From NCBI GenBank assembly GCA_004194705.1, contig SADC01001351.1, forward strand, positions 186,001 to 250,000: a stretch of 64,000 nt of DNA, read 5' to 3'. The notes beneath the pieces were generated by a model. The model was not told where the DNA came from. It worked only from the letters and a program-made list of their open reading frames with translations, and searched no databases. This DNA is from Ditylenchus dipsaci (lineage: Eukaryota > Nematoda > Chromadorea > Rhabditida > Anguinidae). Each line of letters opens with the position of its first letter. Within the stretch, counting starts at the first letter, position 1. This document shows positions 37,455-47,650 of the stretch, piece by piece. Position numbers and translations under genes: made by a program.

Positions 37455-38341
37455 TTAAAGAAAACTTCGATGTTATACTTGAGGTTTCTGGAAATAAATC
37501 TGATATATATTTGCAAAAAATGGCAGAAAATTGGGCTTGAACGTAAAAGATGGCGACCAACATATGCCAAATACTATATAGAGATTATCTTTTTTGAAAA
37601 AAAATTGTACAAACGTGATTTCTGACAAGACTATCACATTTCCGACTTTTATGCCCTAATCATTGAGCTTATTATTAGGAAGGAAAAATTAATTCAATTC
37701 AATAAAATCATACAAAAGTTGTTCAACTAAATAATAATAATAAAAGTGTTTACTGAGAAAAATGCATCGTACGCCTGAATAAAGATGTGATAAACTAAAA
37801 AAATGTATTTCAAAATGAATAATAATATTATTCAAAATGTATAACAATAAAACTTATTTAAACATTTTTTTCTAAAATATTGAAAAATTAATATTATTTG
37901 CATAAGCACCTTTTTATAAAAAAATTGTTTGAAATTTAATTTTCAATTGAAATTCATTGCATACTAAGCAATATAACAACAGTATTTTACGAAAAATTGA
38001 AGATCATTTAATCATTTTTTGATTGTTTTGAACAAATAAAATTATTTTCTGTTTCTTTAGAGCAACATAAGAATGACAACGTACAAATAAAAAAAGGCAT
38101 ACAAATAAAAATTAATTTGTTGCAATTGGGAGTCCAGGCTCCAGGAAAGAAAATGAAACTGAAATTTATTATAATAATGTTTGCATTGTTAAAAATTTTG
38201 GCTCTATATGTGTTTGTGGCGGAAAATTTGAAAAAAACTTTTTTAAAAATCATTAGAGGACCAGGGCAATAAAGTTTCAGCAGCAGAGGTGGAGTTAGGG
38301 TTTAAGTAGGCGGTTGTCATATTGCACTAGCATCAAAAATT

Positions 38342-38650
38342 TTGATTAAGGGGGGGGCAATTCTGAACAAAAAGAAAGATATTGAACATAGTTTTGAATA
38401 CTGGACCTACCGCATAAATAAACTCTGGTATGCATGCTTTTTCGTGCATCCAGAGTCACTTTCGAGTGATGTGTGTCTAAGGTATGTGGGTGTGCGCATC
38501 TCAACCCCAAGCAACCAAGCCCTCTGTGCCTCCGAAGGGGCGCAGGGAGCTTGAGAGTTAGAGATGCGCGCACTCACTTACCTTAGACAAAATTCCGAGC
38601 AAGACTCTTGATCAAAAATGCATTTAGAGGCTATTTTTGCCAGGTCCCAT
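38342..38650. mobile_element. GC-hairpin-family element
   Basis: It contains CCTACCGCATAAATAAACTC, ATGCATGC, CACTTTCGAGTGATGTGTG, a hairpin GCGCCTCC-type core (CTCCGAAGGGGCGCAGGG), GAGATGCGCGCACTCACTTA, CCTTAGACA and AAGACTCTTGATCAAAAATG. It is nearly identical to the copy at 61.86-62.15 kb. Confidence 0.75.
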
Positions 38651-38849
38651 GTTGAAAAACATGGTGAAATAGGTAAAAAGTCAAAATTTCAAAATGCCCA
38701 AAACTCAATTTTTTAAAGACCAGAACTTAAAAATTATGTCTTTTTTGAACTCCTGAGGCCATTTTAGGTCGATATAGGGTGTTAAGAAACACTTTTAAAA
38801 AAGTTGATTTAGGGGGGGGAGTATATCCAAGTAGGGTCTGAGAATTTGA

Positions 38850-39008
38850 CCAATTCAAATGCGCGCTGGACACTTCTCTTTCGTCTCTCACTGTACTCTT
38901 TTAAGTCGCTCGAAATAACTCCAAAGAGTAGAATGCGACACGAAAGAGAAGTGCCCCGCGCGCATTTTAATTTGCCAAATATTCATTTGCATCAACAAGT
39001 ATGGTCCT
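38850..39008. mobile_element. TTAA-type palindromic MITE, left end lost
   Basis: Inner arms GACACTTCTCTTTCGTC / GACACGAAAGAGAAGTG and CTGTACTCTTT/AAAGAGTA pair. The right end CAACAAGTATGGTCCT is followed by TTAA. The left end is missing. Its right terminus matches the truncated end at 31386. Confidence 0.6.
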
Positions 39009-39379
39009 TTAACTCAATTTTCCAAAAATTTTCGACCCTTTTTATGCTATTTTTCTGAAATTTTGAAGACGTTATTCCATCATTAAAAGCTTATAGTGTT
39101 GGCTACACAATGGCATAAAAATTTTTTAGTTTATTTCACAAAAATGTATACATCTTACATATACTTTCGAACAATTTCGAGCTTTTCGATACAAAGAAGC
39201 TCATAATAAATCAAAAGTATTTGTAAAAAATATACACAGTTTTGAGAACTAAACCAAACAATTTATATACCATTGTGTAGCCAACATTCTAAGCTTTCAA
39301 TCGTGGGGTAATGTGCTTGAAATTTAAAAAATAGCATGAAAACTAGATAAAATGTCACATTTTTTTTGAATACCGTATA

Positions 39380-39464
39380 CAGTCAACTCTCGATTTAACG
39401 AAACTCTTGATTTAACGAACATTTTTGCCGGTCCCCAGGGGTTCGTTAAATCGAGAGTTGACTG
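39380..39464. mobile_element. 85-bp CAGTC-ended MITE with TA duplication
   Basis: Starts CAGTCAACTCTCGATTTAAC, ends in the exact reverse complement, and TA lies outside both ends. It is the smallest complete member of the pogo/Tigger-like group here and is close in sequence to 10246-10348. Confidence 0.85.
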
Positions 39465-39831
39465 TATTCTCTATTAAAGGCCCCCTCTCTAATAAAAGCC
39501 CCCCCCCTCGATTTTTGACCAGGATTTCAGAGTTAGAACCATTTTTGATTTACAATTTCCGGATTTTTCGAAGGTTGAAAAATAAAGGCCCCGGGCCTTT
39601 AATAAAGAATATACGGTAATCAAGTTAATTGTGTGACAGCCCTATTTTCCACAATTTATTTATTTTTTATGAAAATTGTTTTCAAGTTACAAACGCGTCA
39701 AATTAACAAGATCATGAAAAAAGTTTGATTGATTAAAGAAAGTTAAAAAACAAGAAATATTTTGATAAACAACTTTTAACAAACAATTCTTCATTTTATA
39801 ATACTTTTAAAAAAGGTTCTTACAAGTGTTC

Positions 39832-41015
39832 ATGGGTTTATATTTCTTTTTTACTTGTTTCTTTGGATTTTGTGCGACCCTGGTATCTTCGAAAAGTGGA
39901 TCTTCCTCGGGACATTCTAGTGGACACAGTGGACATTCTTTTGGCAGTGGTCATGGCAGCGGAAGAGGTTATTCCAGAGGTTTGTCCGGTGGACATTACA
40001 CTCATACTAGCTATCTTTTTATATCTGCGCCCCATTATTCATCACACTCCTACTACTATTGGAAGGCTCAAAAAATAACACTGATTTAGAGGCATGTCAA
40101 GTTTTGAAGGTAGTCGGCTTTTTTAATATTTTCAGTATATTAATAATGATTAATGATTACATATGACTTCAAAACTAAAACATACCAATTTCTAAACTTC
40201 TTGCAATAAAAAGATTCGAAAAGAAAGTTTCTTCAAATTAACTTTCATTACCAGCAGACGAAATAACAGCATGCAGGGACCAACTTCAATCTTTTGAATG
40301 TTGAAGTCAAGAGACATAATCTATGATTTTGGAGGTTATTCTGTCATCGCCATTTTTTCGATTAAAGTTGAATTTGGAGTCGACAAATGTATAATATATA
40401 CGGTAGAAAAAATGGTGAAAAAAATGAAAAAAATTTAAATTAAATTAAACAAAACAGAATACCACAGCGAGTTTATGACTTTTAAATTTCGACACACTGT
40501 GAGCCATGTTCATTAGCTTCATTAGCTTATATTTTCAGTCAGCGGGATGAGGATAATCCTTAAAATGACCTTGGAAGTTAGTGGTCTTCCCAACCTTTTA
40601 AGTTTTTGGGATAAACTTTTTTGGCCGCAACTTCAACTTTCTCAATGGGGGGAGGGCTTAATTAGTCTTATTTTTTCATCTAAGAGTTGTGTTTTAAGCT
40701 AGAGGCAGAGAAGTGGGGTTTTTTCGGATACATCTTAAAGTGACAAGGATTTTGCCCCAAGGAGGTAGGTAATCACCCCTACAACAACTCCTTCCCTCGA
40801 ATCGCGGCCCTGCTCACCAATTACAATAATAAATTTATTTTTAGAGCCGTGTGAATTCAATGGACACGACTAATGTCACCGAGCTTTATCGTGCTTGCAG
40901 GTAGAAATTGTCGGCAAAAAACTATTTAAAATACAATTTTGATATTCTAGTGTCTACGATGGCTTAGCAGGTTGCTGTTGCAACTTTTTAGATTTGGCCT
41001 GTGACTTTCCTGAAG
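39832..41015 (+). CDS. Secreted Gly/Ser/His-rich protein with Cys-rich tail (partial model)
   Basis: ATG 39832 opens a signal peptide (MGLYFFFTCFFGFCATLVSS), followed by a region rich in Gly, Ser and His (SGHSSGHSGHSFGSGHGSG) and a Tyr/His stretch. Exon 1 would end at 40109 (AAG|GTAGTC), provided one base is missing near 40060. With that base, the frame becomes KNNTDLEACQVLK and joins exon 2 (40845-40900, SRVNSMDTTNVTELYRAC) and exon 3 (40951-41015, SVYDGLAGCCCNFLDLACDF) in phase. Without it, the protein ends at 40087. Downstream exons are unresolved. Nematodes have many such secreted glycine-rich/cysteine-rich proteins; I do not assign a family. Confidence 0.5.
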
Positions 41016-41761
41016 GTACATTTTATTTGACCCTAACAAAAAACAGCTTTTATGATTCAAACTTGACAGCAAAATTTTTAATTTCTCTCGAGACAAAAAT
41101 ATTTAAATAAACTGTGTTCCTTGTTTTCTGAGCTTCAGATTTTTCGGATCCTAATTTTAAAACCGTTACAACTCCGGCTAAATGTTTTGTTTTTGTGAGA
41201 TTTTTTTAACGATAGCCAAGATTCCACGCCACAACGTAACAGAGTGTTTTTTTCATGAAATTGCATAAAAATAATATAATTTTGTATTAACCAATTGACG
41301 ATCCGTGATTTTCTCCCGAATTGCGAATTGGTTTCCACCTTAAAATTGATTCACAGCCCCGAATGAGCATTATATCAAAGCAAGCTTGTTTTAAAGATAG
41401 CTTTATCCTGCGCCACAACGTTACATAGAGAATTCGAAGTCTTTGTTTTTCAATGCCTAAAAAAGTAGGACACACACCCACACATGCCAAACACTATGTA
41501 GAGATGTCCTTATTTTGAGCAAGTGCCCTTATTTTTGAAATTTTGGGAACCCTGTGGTGACATAATAAAAAACGATAGTCAAAAAACTACAACAGAGGGT
41601 CGCACCCTTTTAGAGATAACAAGTGCTGACTGTACTAAAATTAACGCTTTAAAACATGAGTTATTTTCAGAATTTGTACATTCCGATGAATGCCTAAAAA
41701 AGTGAAAAAATACAGTGTTTTTCTGTGAGAATGAGTGAGATTTTTTTAAAATGTGCATTAA

Positions 41762-42010
41762 AGGGGCATACCAGTCTATCCGCATCCTCCCGTTACAATG
41801 AAAAAAGGCAGGGATTAGCAGTGTTTTTCAACCTTGAAGTCTTTTCATAAGTGTTCTACCTGATCCGATGAAATTTTTCTGCCTAAGTTTTAAAAGTAGT
41901 ATAAGATCCTCCATATCAGATTTTACATGAGACGAGTGAAAACAGGGATAATTTTGAAAAAATTGCTGTTCCCCCTTAATTTGCAATTTGTAAGGCGCTG
42001 GTATGCCCCT
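41762..42010. mobile_element. TTAA-flanked palindromic MITE, short-arm type
   Basis: The ends are AGGGGCATACCAG / CTGGTATGCCCCT, with TTAA on both sides (41758-41761, 42011-42014). The interior shares GGAACAGCAATTTTTTC-like sequence with the 8.2-8.65 kb element, so this is the same subfamily. Confidence 0.8.
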
Positions 42011-42519
42011 TTAATCAGAAGAAATACGGTATGTTGACCTAGTCTAATTATAACCCAGATAAGATGATGCATGTTGACCTAGCGATACTAGTCCTTAATA
42101 AATAAGGTCTAGTATTATACCTTATTTCATAAGGTATCATTCATATACCTTCTTTGATATCAATTTCACAATGGACGCTCTACAAAAATAGACAATAAAA
42201 ACAATATTATCGCCTATCCTCAAAAACACAGCTCGGCTAGTACCCTTGTAAAACATATCTTAGCTTGCCAATATCTTAATTTTCAAAGGCACACCGAATT
42301 ACTAACTCAAACCTGCACAAACATTACTTCAAAGAGCAACTGCAAGTGGGTCAAGCTCAAGTAACATTAATTTTTGTAATTGGTTCTTTTTTCAGGGCTA
42401 AATTGTCTAGTCTTGCCTGCAGAGAACCTCTGATCCGTGCGCAGTGTGGTAATTACACTGTTAAGCTAGACAAAAAAATGTTTCCAGTCATATGTAGGGC
42501 CTTAAGCGAAAATAATCTG

Positions 42520-42738
42520 TTAGCAATATAGTTTTGCAGGCAAAGTCAGCAATGGATGGATGATTCTTGTGACTGTCAACAACTTAGACTTTATTTTTCG
42601 GAAAACAGTGCATCCACCAAATTTCTCATGTGTAGCAGCTGGATTTACTATCTGATTTTTAAAGTTTCGACAATAGTTGCCTGTCATTCGAATTATCATG
42701 CTTAAAAACACTATAATAGTTTTTGACGCTAGTTTCAT
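42520..42738 (-). CDS. Possible small secreted peptide
   Basis: On the minus strand, ATG 42738 opens a 72-codon frame starting MKLASKTIIVFLSMIIRMTG, a plausible signal peptide, followed by Cys at YCRN and GGCTV. The frame may instead be spliced to an acceptor TTAACAG near 42450, whose frame carries two more cysteines. The plus strand is also open and Cys-containing over the same bases, so coding strand and exon structure are uncertain. Confidence 0.25.
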   Translation of the reverse strand: MKLASKTIIVFLSMIIRMTGNYCRNFKNQIVNPAATHEKFGGCTVFRKIKSKLLTVTRIIHPLLTLPAKLYC

Positions 42739-43168
42739 ACCGGATATATTTTAAATAGAAGTCTAAAAATTTTAAGACTAAAAACAAATTAAAAAAATAT
42801 AGTTATTGATTTATTGATCATTTCAATGTCTTTTGTTTAAAAAAAGTGGTGCGTAAAACAAATAAATTTTTCTGAAGCGATAAATTTATCTTTCTTTTAT
42901 GATTTTATCAGTCAGATAAAACTTAATTATCAAAAAAAATTACAGGCAGTTAACGAATGGGTTACAAAATTAAAATCTTGTGTACCTGGCGCTACTCTCC
43001 CGCAGGAGCACGAGGAACTACCAAAATGAAATAAGTACAATGAAAATTAAAATTTTCGGTATGTCACAAAATTTATATTTAAAAAAAAAAGAAAAAAAAA
43101 GTTATGCTAAGTTTTTAAAAAAATATTGTTTTCTGTGATCAGTAAATTACGAATTTATATGCTGAAAT

Positions 43169-43660
43169 GGCAACCGGACAAAACAGGTTTCAAAAAGTAT
43201 TTGTCGCGCGACAAAAACGGATTTTGCCGGATTTGTCGCTAGAAAAGTGGCCTTTGTACTGTCTAATACATCATCCTACTGCGTTGTTGGAGACAGGCAT
43301 CTGCAGGAGAATGTGCTTGTTGATGTTCCATTCATTCAAAGAAAAGCGCGCTGGCCTTGGACTGTTTGACGACCCTTTGATAGGCGTAATTCTTTTGAAC
43401 ATAGTCTAGGAAAGCTAAAAAGAAGTTTATACTACATACTAAGTTCACACTAGCTTACTTCATCGTTTTCCGAATGACTACACATATTTGCTAACTGTAA
43501 TATAATCACATAAGCAATGTAGTATAAGAAAAAAGTAAGCAGCCCAAAGAGCGAAGAACGTCTATCCGGAAAAAAACCGTTTATGTCGCGTGACAAAACA
43601 TGTAAAAACCGTTTTTGTCGCGTGACAAATACTTTTAAAAATCTGTTTTGTCCGGTTGCC
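43169..43660. mobile_element. hAT-like MITE with TTGTCGCGNGACAAA palindromes
   Basis: Exact 8-bp duplication GCTGAAAT (43161-43168, 43661-43668). The terminal repeats begin GGCAACCGGACAAAACAG. The palindromic motif TTTGTCGCGYGACAAA occurs in both subterminal regions. The interior has no recognisable transposase; an 80-codon frame across it is not convincing. Confidence 0.88.
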
Positions 43661-44007
43661 GCTGAAATATGTCTTTGAAGACTATGCTCTCCCGGGCGAC
43701 TGTCAACACTTCATTCATTATTAAATCTTTTTTAATGTAATGTAAGCTTTTTTAAATTTAGTCCCTAAAGCCAAATACGGTCATGAGACAAAATGTAAAC
43801 AAAAAAGTGCAGGAATTCAAATTTTTCGCTTTTATTTTCATGTTTTTAACGTTTTTGTGCTTGAAACATCTTTTAGCCCAAGCCGACATACTCTGGCCTA
43901 CCCTACGCCTAAGTATTCCTAAACATGAAAACAGCGAAAAAATTCTGACTTTTTTAAATTTCTATTTGGCTGTTGGCATTTCGTCCCATGACCCTGAAAG
44001 GGCTTGA

Positions 44008-44253
44008 AGACCATGCTCACGGTGGTCTGGTGGTCCCCACCAATTCAAAAAAATTTCCTAATCGCTGGATTTACGTACGAACTTTTTTAATTGAGTTTTT
44101 GACAAAACTAAAATTAAATTTTAGCCCTTGTTTTGTTAGAAAGATAAGATAAAAAAGAATGAAAGAAGAAAGAAAAAAAAGAAAAAAGAAGATCAATGAT
44201 TAAGAAAAAAATTAAACTTGAGGATGACCCCAGACCACCGTGAGCATGGTCCT
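44008..44253. mobile_element. TTAA-type palindromic MITE, copy 4 (worn)
   Basis: The ends are AGACCATGCTCACGGTGGTC and its complement. The left flank is TTGA, the right TTAA. Core pieces CAATTCAAAAAAATTTCCTAA and TTTTGTTAGAAA are recognisable. A purine-rich AAGAAAGAAGAAAG tract has replaced part of the right arm. Confidence 0.75.
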
Positions 44254-44652
44254 TTAATACACTTTTTAAAGTTTTACTAGAGCAGGCCTCTCGGCTAAAG
44301 TGCCTTGTATGGGTCTAGCTCAAAACCACTCTAAATAATGTTTTTTTCGACTTAATAAGAGCTGAAATGTTAAGAAAATGCAAAAAAAGTTGTCGGGAAG
44401 GCATTTCTGAAAACAAAATTTTGACCCAAATTTGAATTTTTCGCCTTGGTCCCCAAAGTAAACTAAGGAAAAGGGGTACCCAAATACCCAAAAAAAAGGA
44501 TTTGAACATTATTTTGTTTACTAGGGCCATGATAAGCAAGACACAGGGTCCTTTAAAAATCAGCTTGGTATACCAAGGCAGTCTGGGATGCGTGAACCGA
44601 ACTAACCAAAATTTCTTACATTTTTTACATTTAAAATTCAAGATGCAGAAGA

Positions 44653-45176
44653 ATGATTGATTCGGGTATTATATCTCCTATCATGAATGCAGTTAAAAAA
44701 ATCGAATTGTCAACAGATGAATACGTGTTGCTGAAAGCCATTATTCTCACAAGCTCAGGTGGTGCTTGTAAATTAAAATATTAACTAATTTATTATTTTA
44801 GCGGTTGAAGACATTAATCCTAAAGATATTGATCTGTTACAAAAAGAATCTCAGCACTACTCCAAAATTCTTTTGCACCTTCTGCAAAGCAAAATGGGTC
44901 CTTTAAAAGGAGCAAAAAAGTTTGCGGAAATTCTTTCTCTTGTGTCATGTCTTGCCAAAGTTGTAAGTAATTTATTTCTATAAGATTGACAAAAACTTTT
45001 GTTCAAAAAAGTTCTAATGGAATTTTATGTATAAAAAGTTCACCGTAATTTTATTTTTATCAAGTTGATATTTTCAGTCGCGTAATCTAAGAGAAGTTCA
45101 AGTTCTTCTACAGTGTATTCTAAAAGTAGAATGTTATAATACTTTGTATACTATTCAGTTATATTTTTGTAATTAA
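44653..45176 (+). CDS. Nuclear hormone receptor, C-terminal ligand-binding fragment
   Basis: Three exons in phase: 44653-44758, 44802-44962, 45078-45176, with 43- and 115-nt introns, stop TAA, 121 codons. The peptide has the late ligand-binding-domain helices typical of nematode NHRs: ELSTDEYVLLKAIIL, then SQHYSKILLHLLQSKMG, AKKFAEILSLVSCLAKV, RNLREVQVLLQ, and a short C-terminal helix. No zinc-finger DNA-binding domain or early helices lie upstream, where MITE sequence begins at once. It is therefore a truncated gene, a pseudogene, or the tail of a gene with a distant 5' part. The ATG at 44653 is only the first in-frame one. Confidence 0.62.
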
Positions 45177-45323
45177 GAAAATTTCTGTTAAATAAAAACT
45201 GGATAAATTTGGATAAAATTATTAACACTTAATCACCAAAACTTTTGAACTTTTCGCATCTTTGACTTCAGAAATGAAAGTTTTGATTTTTTTCTAGAAC
45301 TGGTCACACCTACAATTGTGCAG

Positions 45324-45731
45324 TAGAGTTGGTCCGTAATTTTTTGAGTCAAAACCGGAATTCCCAAATCTTTTTGTAATTTTTGCAATACTATCGAGAA
45401 CCTTTAATGTCATTCAGCACAATATGAAATTCTGCGTTAGACGGACAAAAAATATTGTGTAAAATAGTTGCTTACCAAATAAATAATACCCTTTAAAGAT
45501 GAAAATTCCGGTCTACTTTTCGGTGGGAATTCCTGTCTAAATTAGACCGTAATTTTTACTTTCAAATGGTATTATTTCCTAGGTGAATAACCATTTTTCA
45601 CAATATTTTTATTGCATCTGACATAGAATTTAAGATTCTGCTGAATGACACCATTAAAAAAAACTTAAAAAGTTACAAAAACTATTTGGGAATTTTGGTT
45701 TTTACTCAAAAAAAATTCCGGGCCAACACTA
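45324..45731. mobile_element. hAT-like MITE (TAGAGTTGG / CCAACACTA ends)
   Basis: Flanks TTGTGCAG and TTGGGCAG match at seven of eight positions. Long arms pair: TTTTTGAGT..AAACC and CAAATCTTTTTGTAATTTTTG with their complements. Centre motifs such as GTAATTTT and ACCGGAATT recur. Non-coding. Confidence 0.78.
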
Positions 45732-46025
45732 TTGGGCAGCTGTAGTTCTATAGAGGCCCACGAGAAAACTGTTGGCTAGTTCGGGTCGTTACCGAACTTT
45801 CCGGACAACCTAATATACAAATTTTTTGGAAGCCTTGATTTAACGGTCCACTTTTTGACACGACATAACCTCTATGAAACGACATTTGATTAAAATCCCA
45901 TCAATTTTCAACAATTGCCATTAACTTGTAACGAGAAAATTTTCAAGCTTTACTTTTCATGCAAAAAACTGTGAAAACAGAAATGGAAATGCGATATCAT
46001 GCAATTGAAGAAGTATAAAAAGTGG

Positions 46026-46983
46026 CTACAATTTTACTCTTTTTAAAAACCTAAACTGTTCCAACACAAAATTTCGGTATGGAGACACACAATACAAAGT
46101 AGCCGTAAATTCCACAAGTGAGTGAGAGTCAATAACACAAATAGCAACTGTCATTATTGATGACGTGTGTGGAATTTCAAATAATATAAAAGTAAAAAAC
46201 ATCAGCAATGGTATAAGCATTAAAAATGTGGTCACAAAAGCTTGAACCAAAGATATAACAATCAAAACCCTCTGAGTTTTATTTTTGAAGCTCTCAGATT
46301 TCTGGCTTAGAAGTTGGTAAATAAAAAATCCAAACACTACAGGTTCCAACATAATAAGGGTAACCAGTGTAACAAAAACTACTATAACTGGAACTAATAT
46401 GTAAGAATTAGGAAAAACAATTAGTGTTGGTTCAGTTTCAAAGTAATATTTTAGAATTGGATCATAGCCATTTGCCCACGCAACAATATTTTGTCTGTTA
46501 TCCATGCCTACTAAAAATACAGCATAGGCCAAACAACAGTAGATGCAAAATAATAAAATTACAACAAATATTATAAGTATTTTGGTGTTAAGCCATCTTA
46601 AACAGCTACTTGGAAATATAAGTAAATAGCGTGTAAATAAAGTTAGCAACAGACCAGCTACCATATTAGCAGCTGATCCCAGTCCTAGTGTATAAACACC
46701 ATACTGCTAAAATGCCCAAAATATGTTGGCCGAATCCGATTTGGTAGCCGGCAGCAAGAGGATTGAGAACCACCGCTTTTGCTAAGCCCATAACAGTTTC
46801 AAATACCAGGCACCAAAAGGTGTGGTTTAAAATAAACCATTTGAAATTGCCTAGTGTTGTGGACTTTGTGAAGATTATGTAAAACATGTATGGAGCCATA
46901 AGCCATGATATTAAAAGTGTGAAATTGGAATAATGAAAATAGAAATTAAGTAAGACAATAGACGGTGGTGTCACTTTAGACAT
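46026..46983 (-). CDS. Str-superfamily chemoreceptor (SRH/SRI-like 7TM), one frame break
   Basis: Read from ATG 46983 to TAA at 46026, about 319 codons, the usual length for this family. Frame 1 (46983-46666) holds TM1 (LLISWLMAPYMFYIIF), TM2 and part of TM3. Frame 2 (46664-46026) holds the rest, with TM5 ending in a YQLL loop and TM7 followed by CVSPYRNFV. The HS..EF...LY.V.PYR ending is the SRH/SRI-type signature. The frames join at a GGG run (46678-46680): removing one base gives a continuous TM3. The gene is intronless, which is unusual for nematode chemoreceptors. It would act as a G-protein-coupled receptor in sensory cilia; any ligand is unknown. Confidence 0.85.
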
Positions 46984-47155
46984 GTTTATATTATATATCG
47001 TGGAGATTAGAAAATTTTATAAAAGTTACTTCAATTTGTTTTTGTGTTACACATGACAGGTGCAATTGTGTTTAATATTTGTTTTTGTCAAAATAAAAGG
47101 TGCAAACGAATTATATTATAGTTTTTCGAAGCTTGAAATTATATTTGATTGAAAA

Positions 47156-47640
47156 AAGCACACACACGTATCTGAGACACATATTTCTCGAAAGTGACTT
47201 TGGATTGCATAAAAAATTCATGCCTACCAGAGTTTATTTATGCGGTATGCATTAACAAATGCGTTCAAATCCCATCTTTTTGGACGATTCTTGGTACTTT
47301 ATGACCCAACTTTTGGAAATCTTTATTGAAAAACATCAATTTTGTAAAGAAAAGTTTCTTGAAAATCACCTCTAGTACGAAAATCTTGGGGCTGGGACTA
47401 AGATATAGCTACTTTGAGTATGCAAGTCAGAAAACTCGCACCACTTGCCTACTGCGATGGATATTTCGGCTCCTAAAAATAATTTCTATCTGATTTCAAT
47501 GGATTCGGATTCATGAAGAGATTTTGGTATTAGGGGTGATTTTCAAGAAACTTCTCTTTTTAATCTCACTTTTCTTTTAAAATTAATGTTTTTCAATAAA
47601 AATTTCCAAAAGTTAGGTCGTAAAGTACCTCGAATCGATA
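47156..47640. repeat. GC-hairpin-family fragment plus adjoining palindrome
   Basis: 47156-47245 is an inverted half-copy of the dispersed family (TCTCGAAAGTGA, ATGCC..CCAGAGTTTATTTATGCGG). 47290-47640 is a separate imperfect hairpin: GGTACTTTATGACCCAACTTT and TTGAAAAACATCAATTTT pair with AAAATTAATGTTTTTCAA and AAAAGTTAGGTCGTAAAGTACC. Confidence 0.6.
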
Positions 47641-47650
47641 GTCGTCCATA

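Noticed and set aside
43167..43409. 80-codon frame in the 43-kb hAT-like element
   Set aside because: It starts in the terminal inverted repeat and shows no transposase resemblance.
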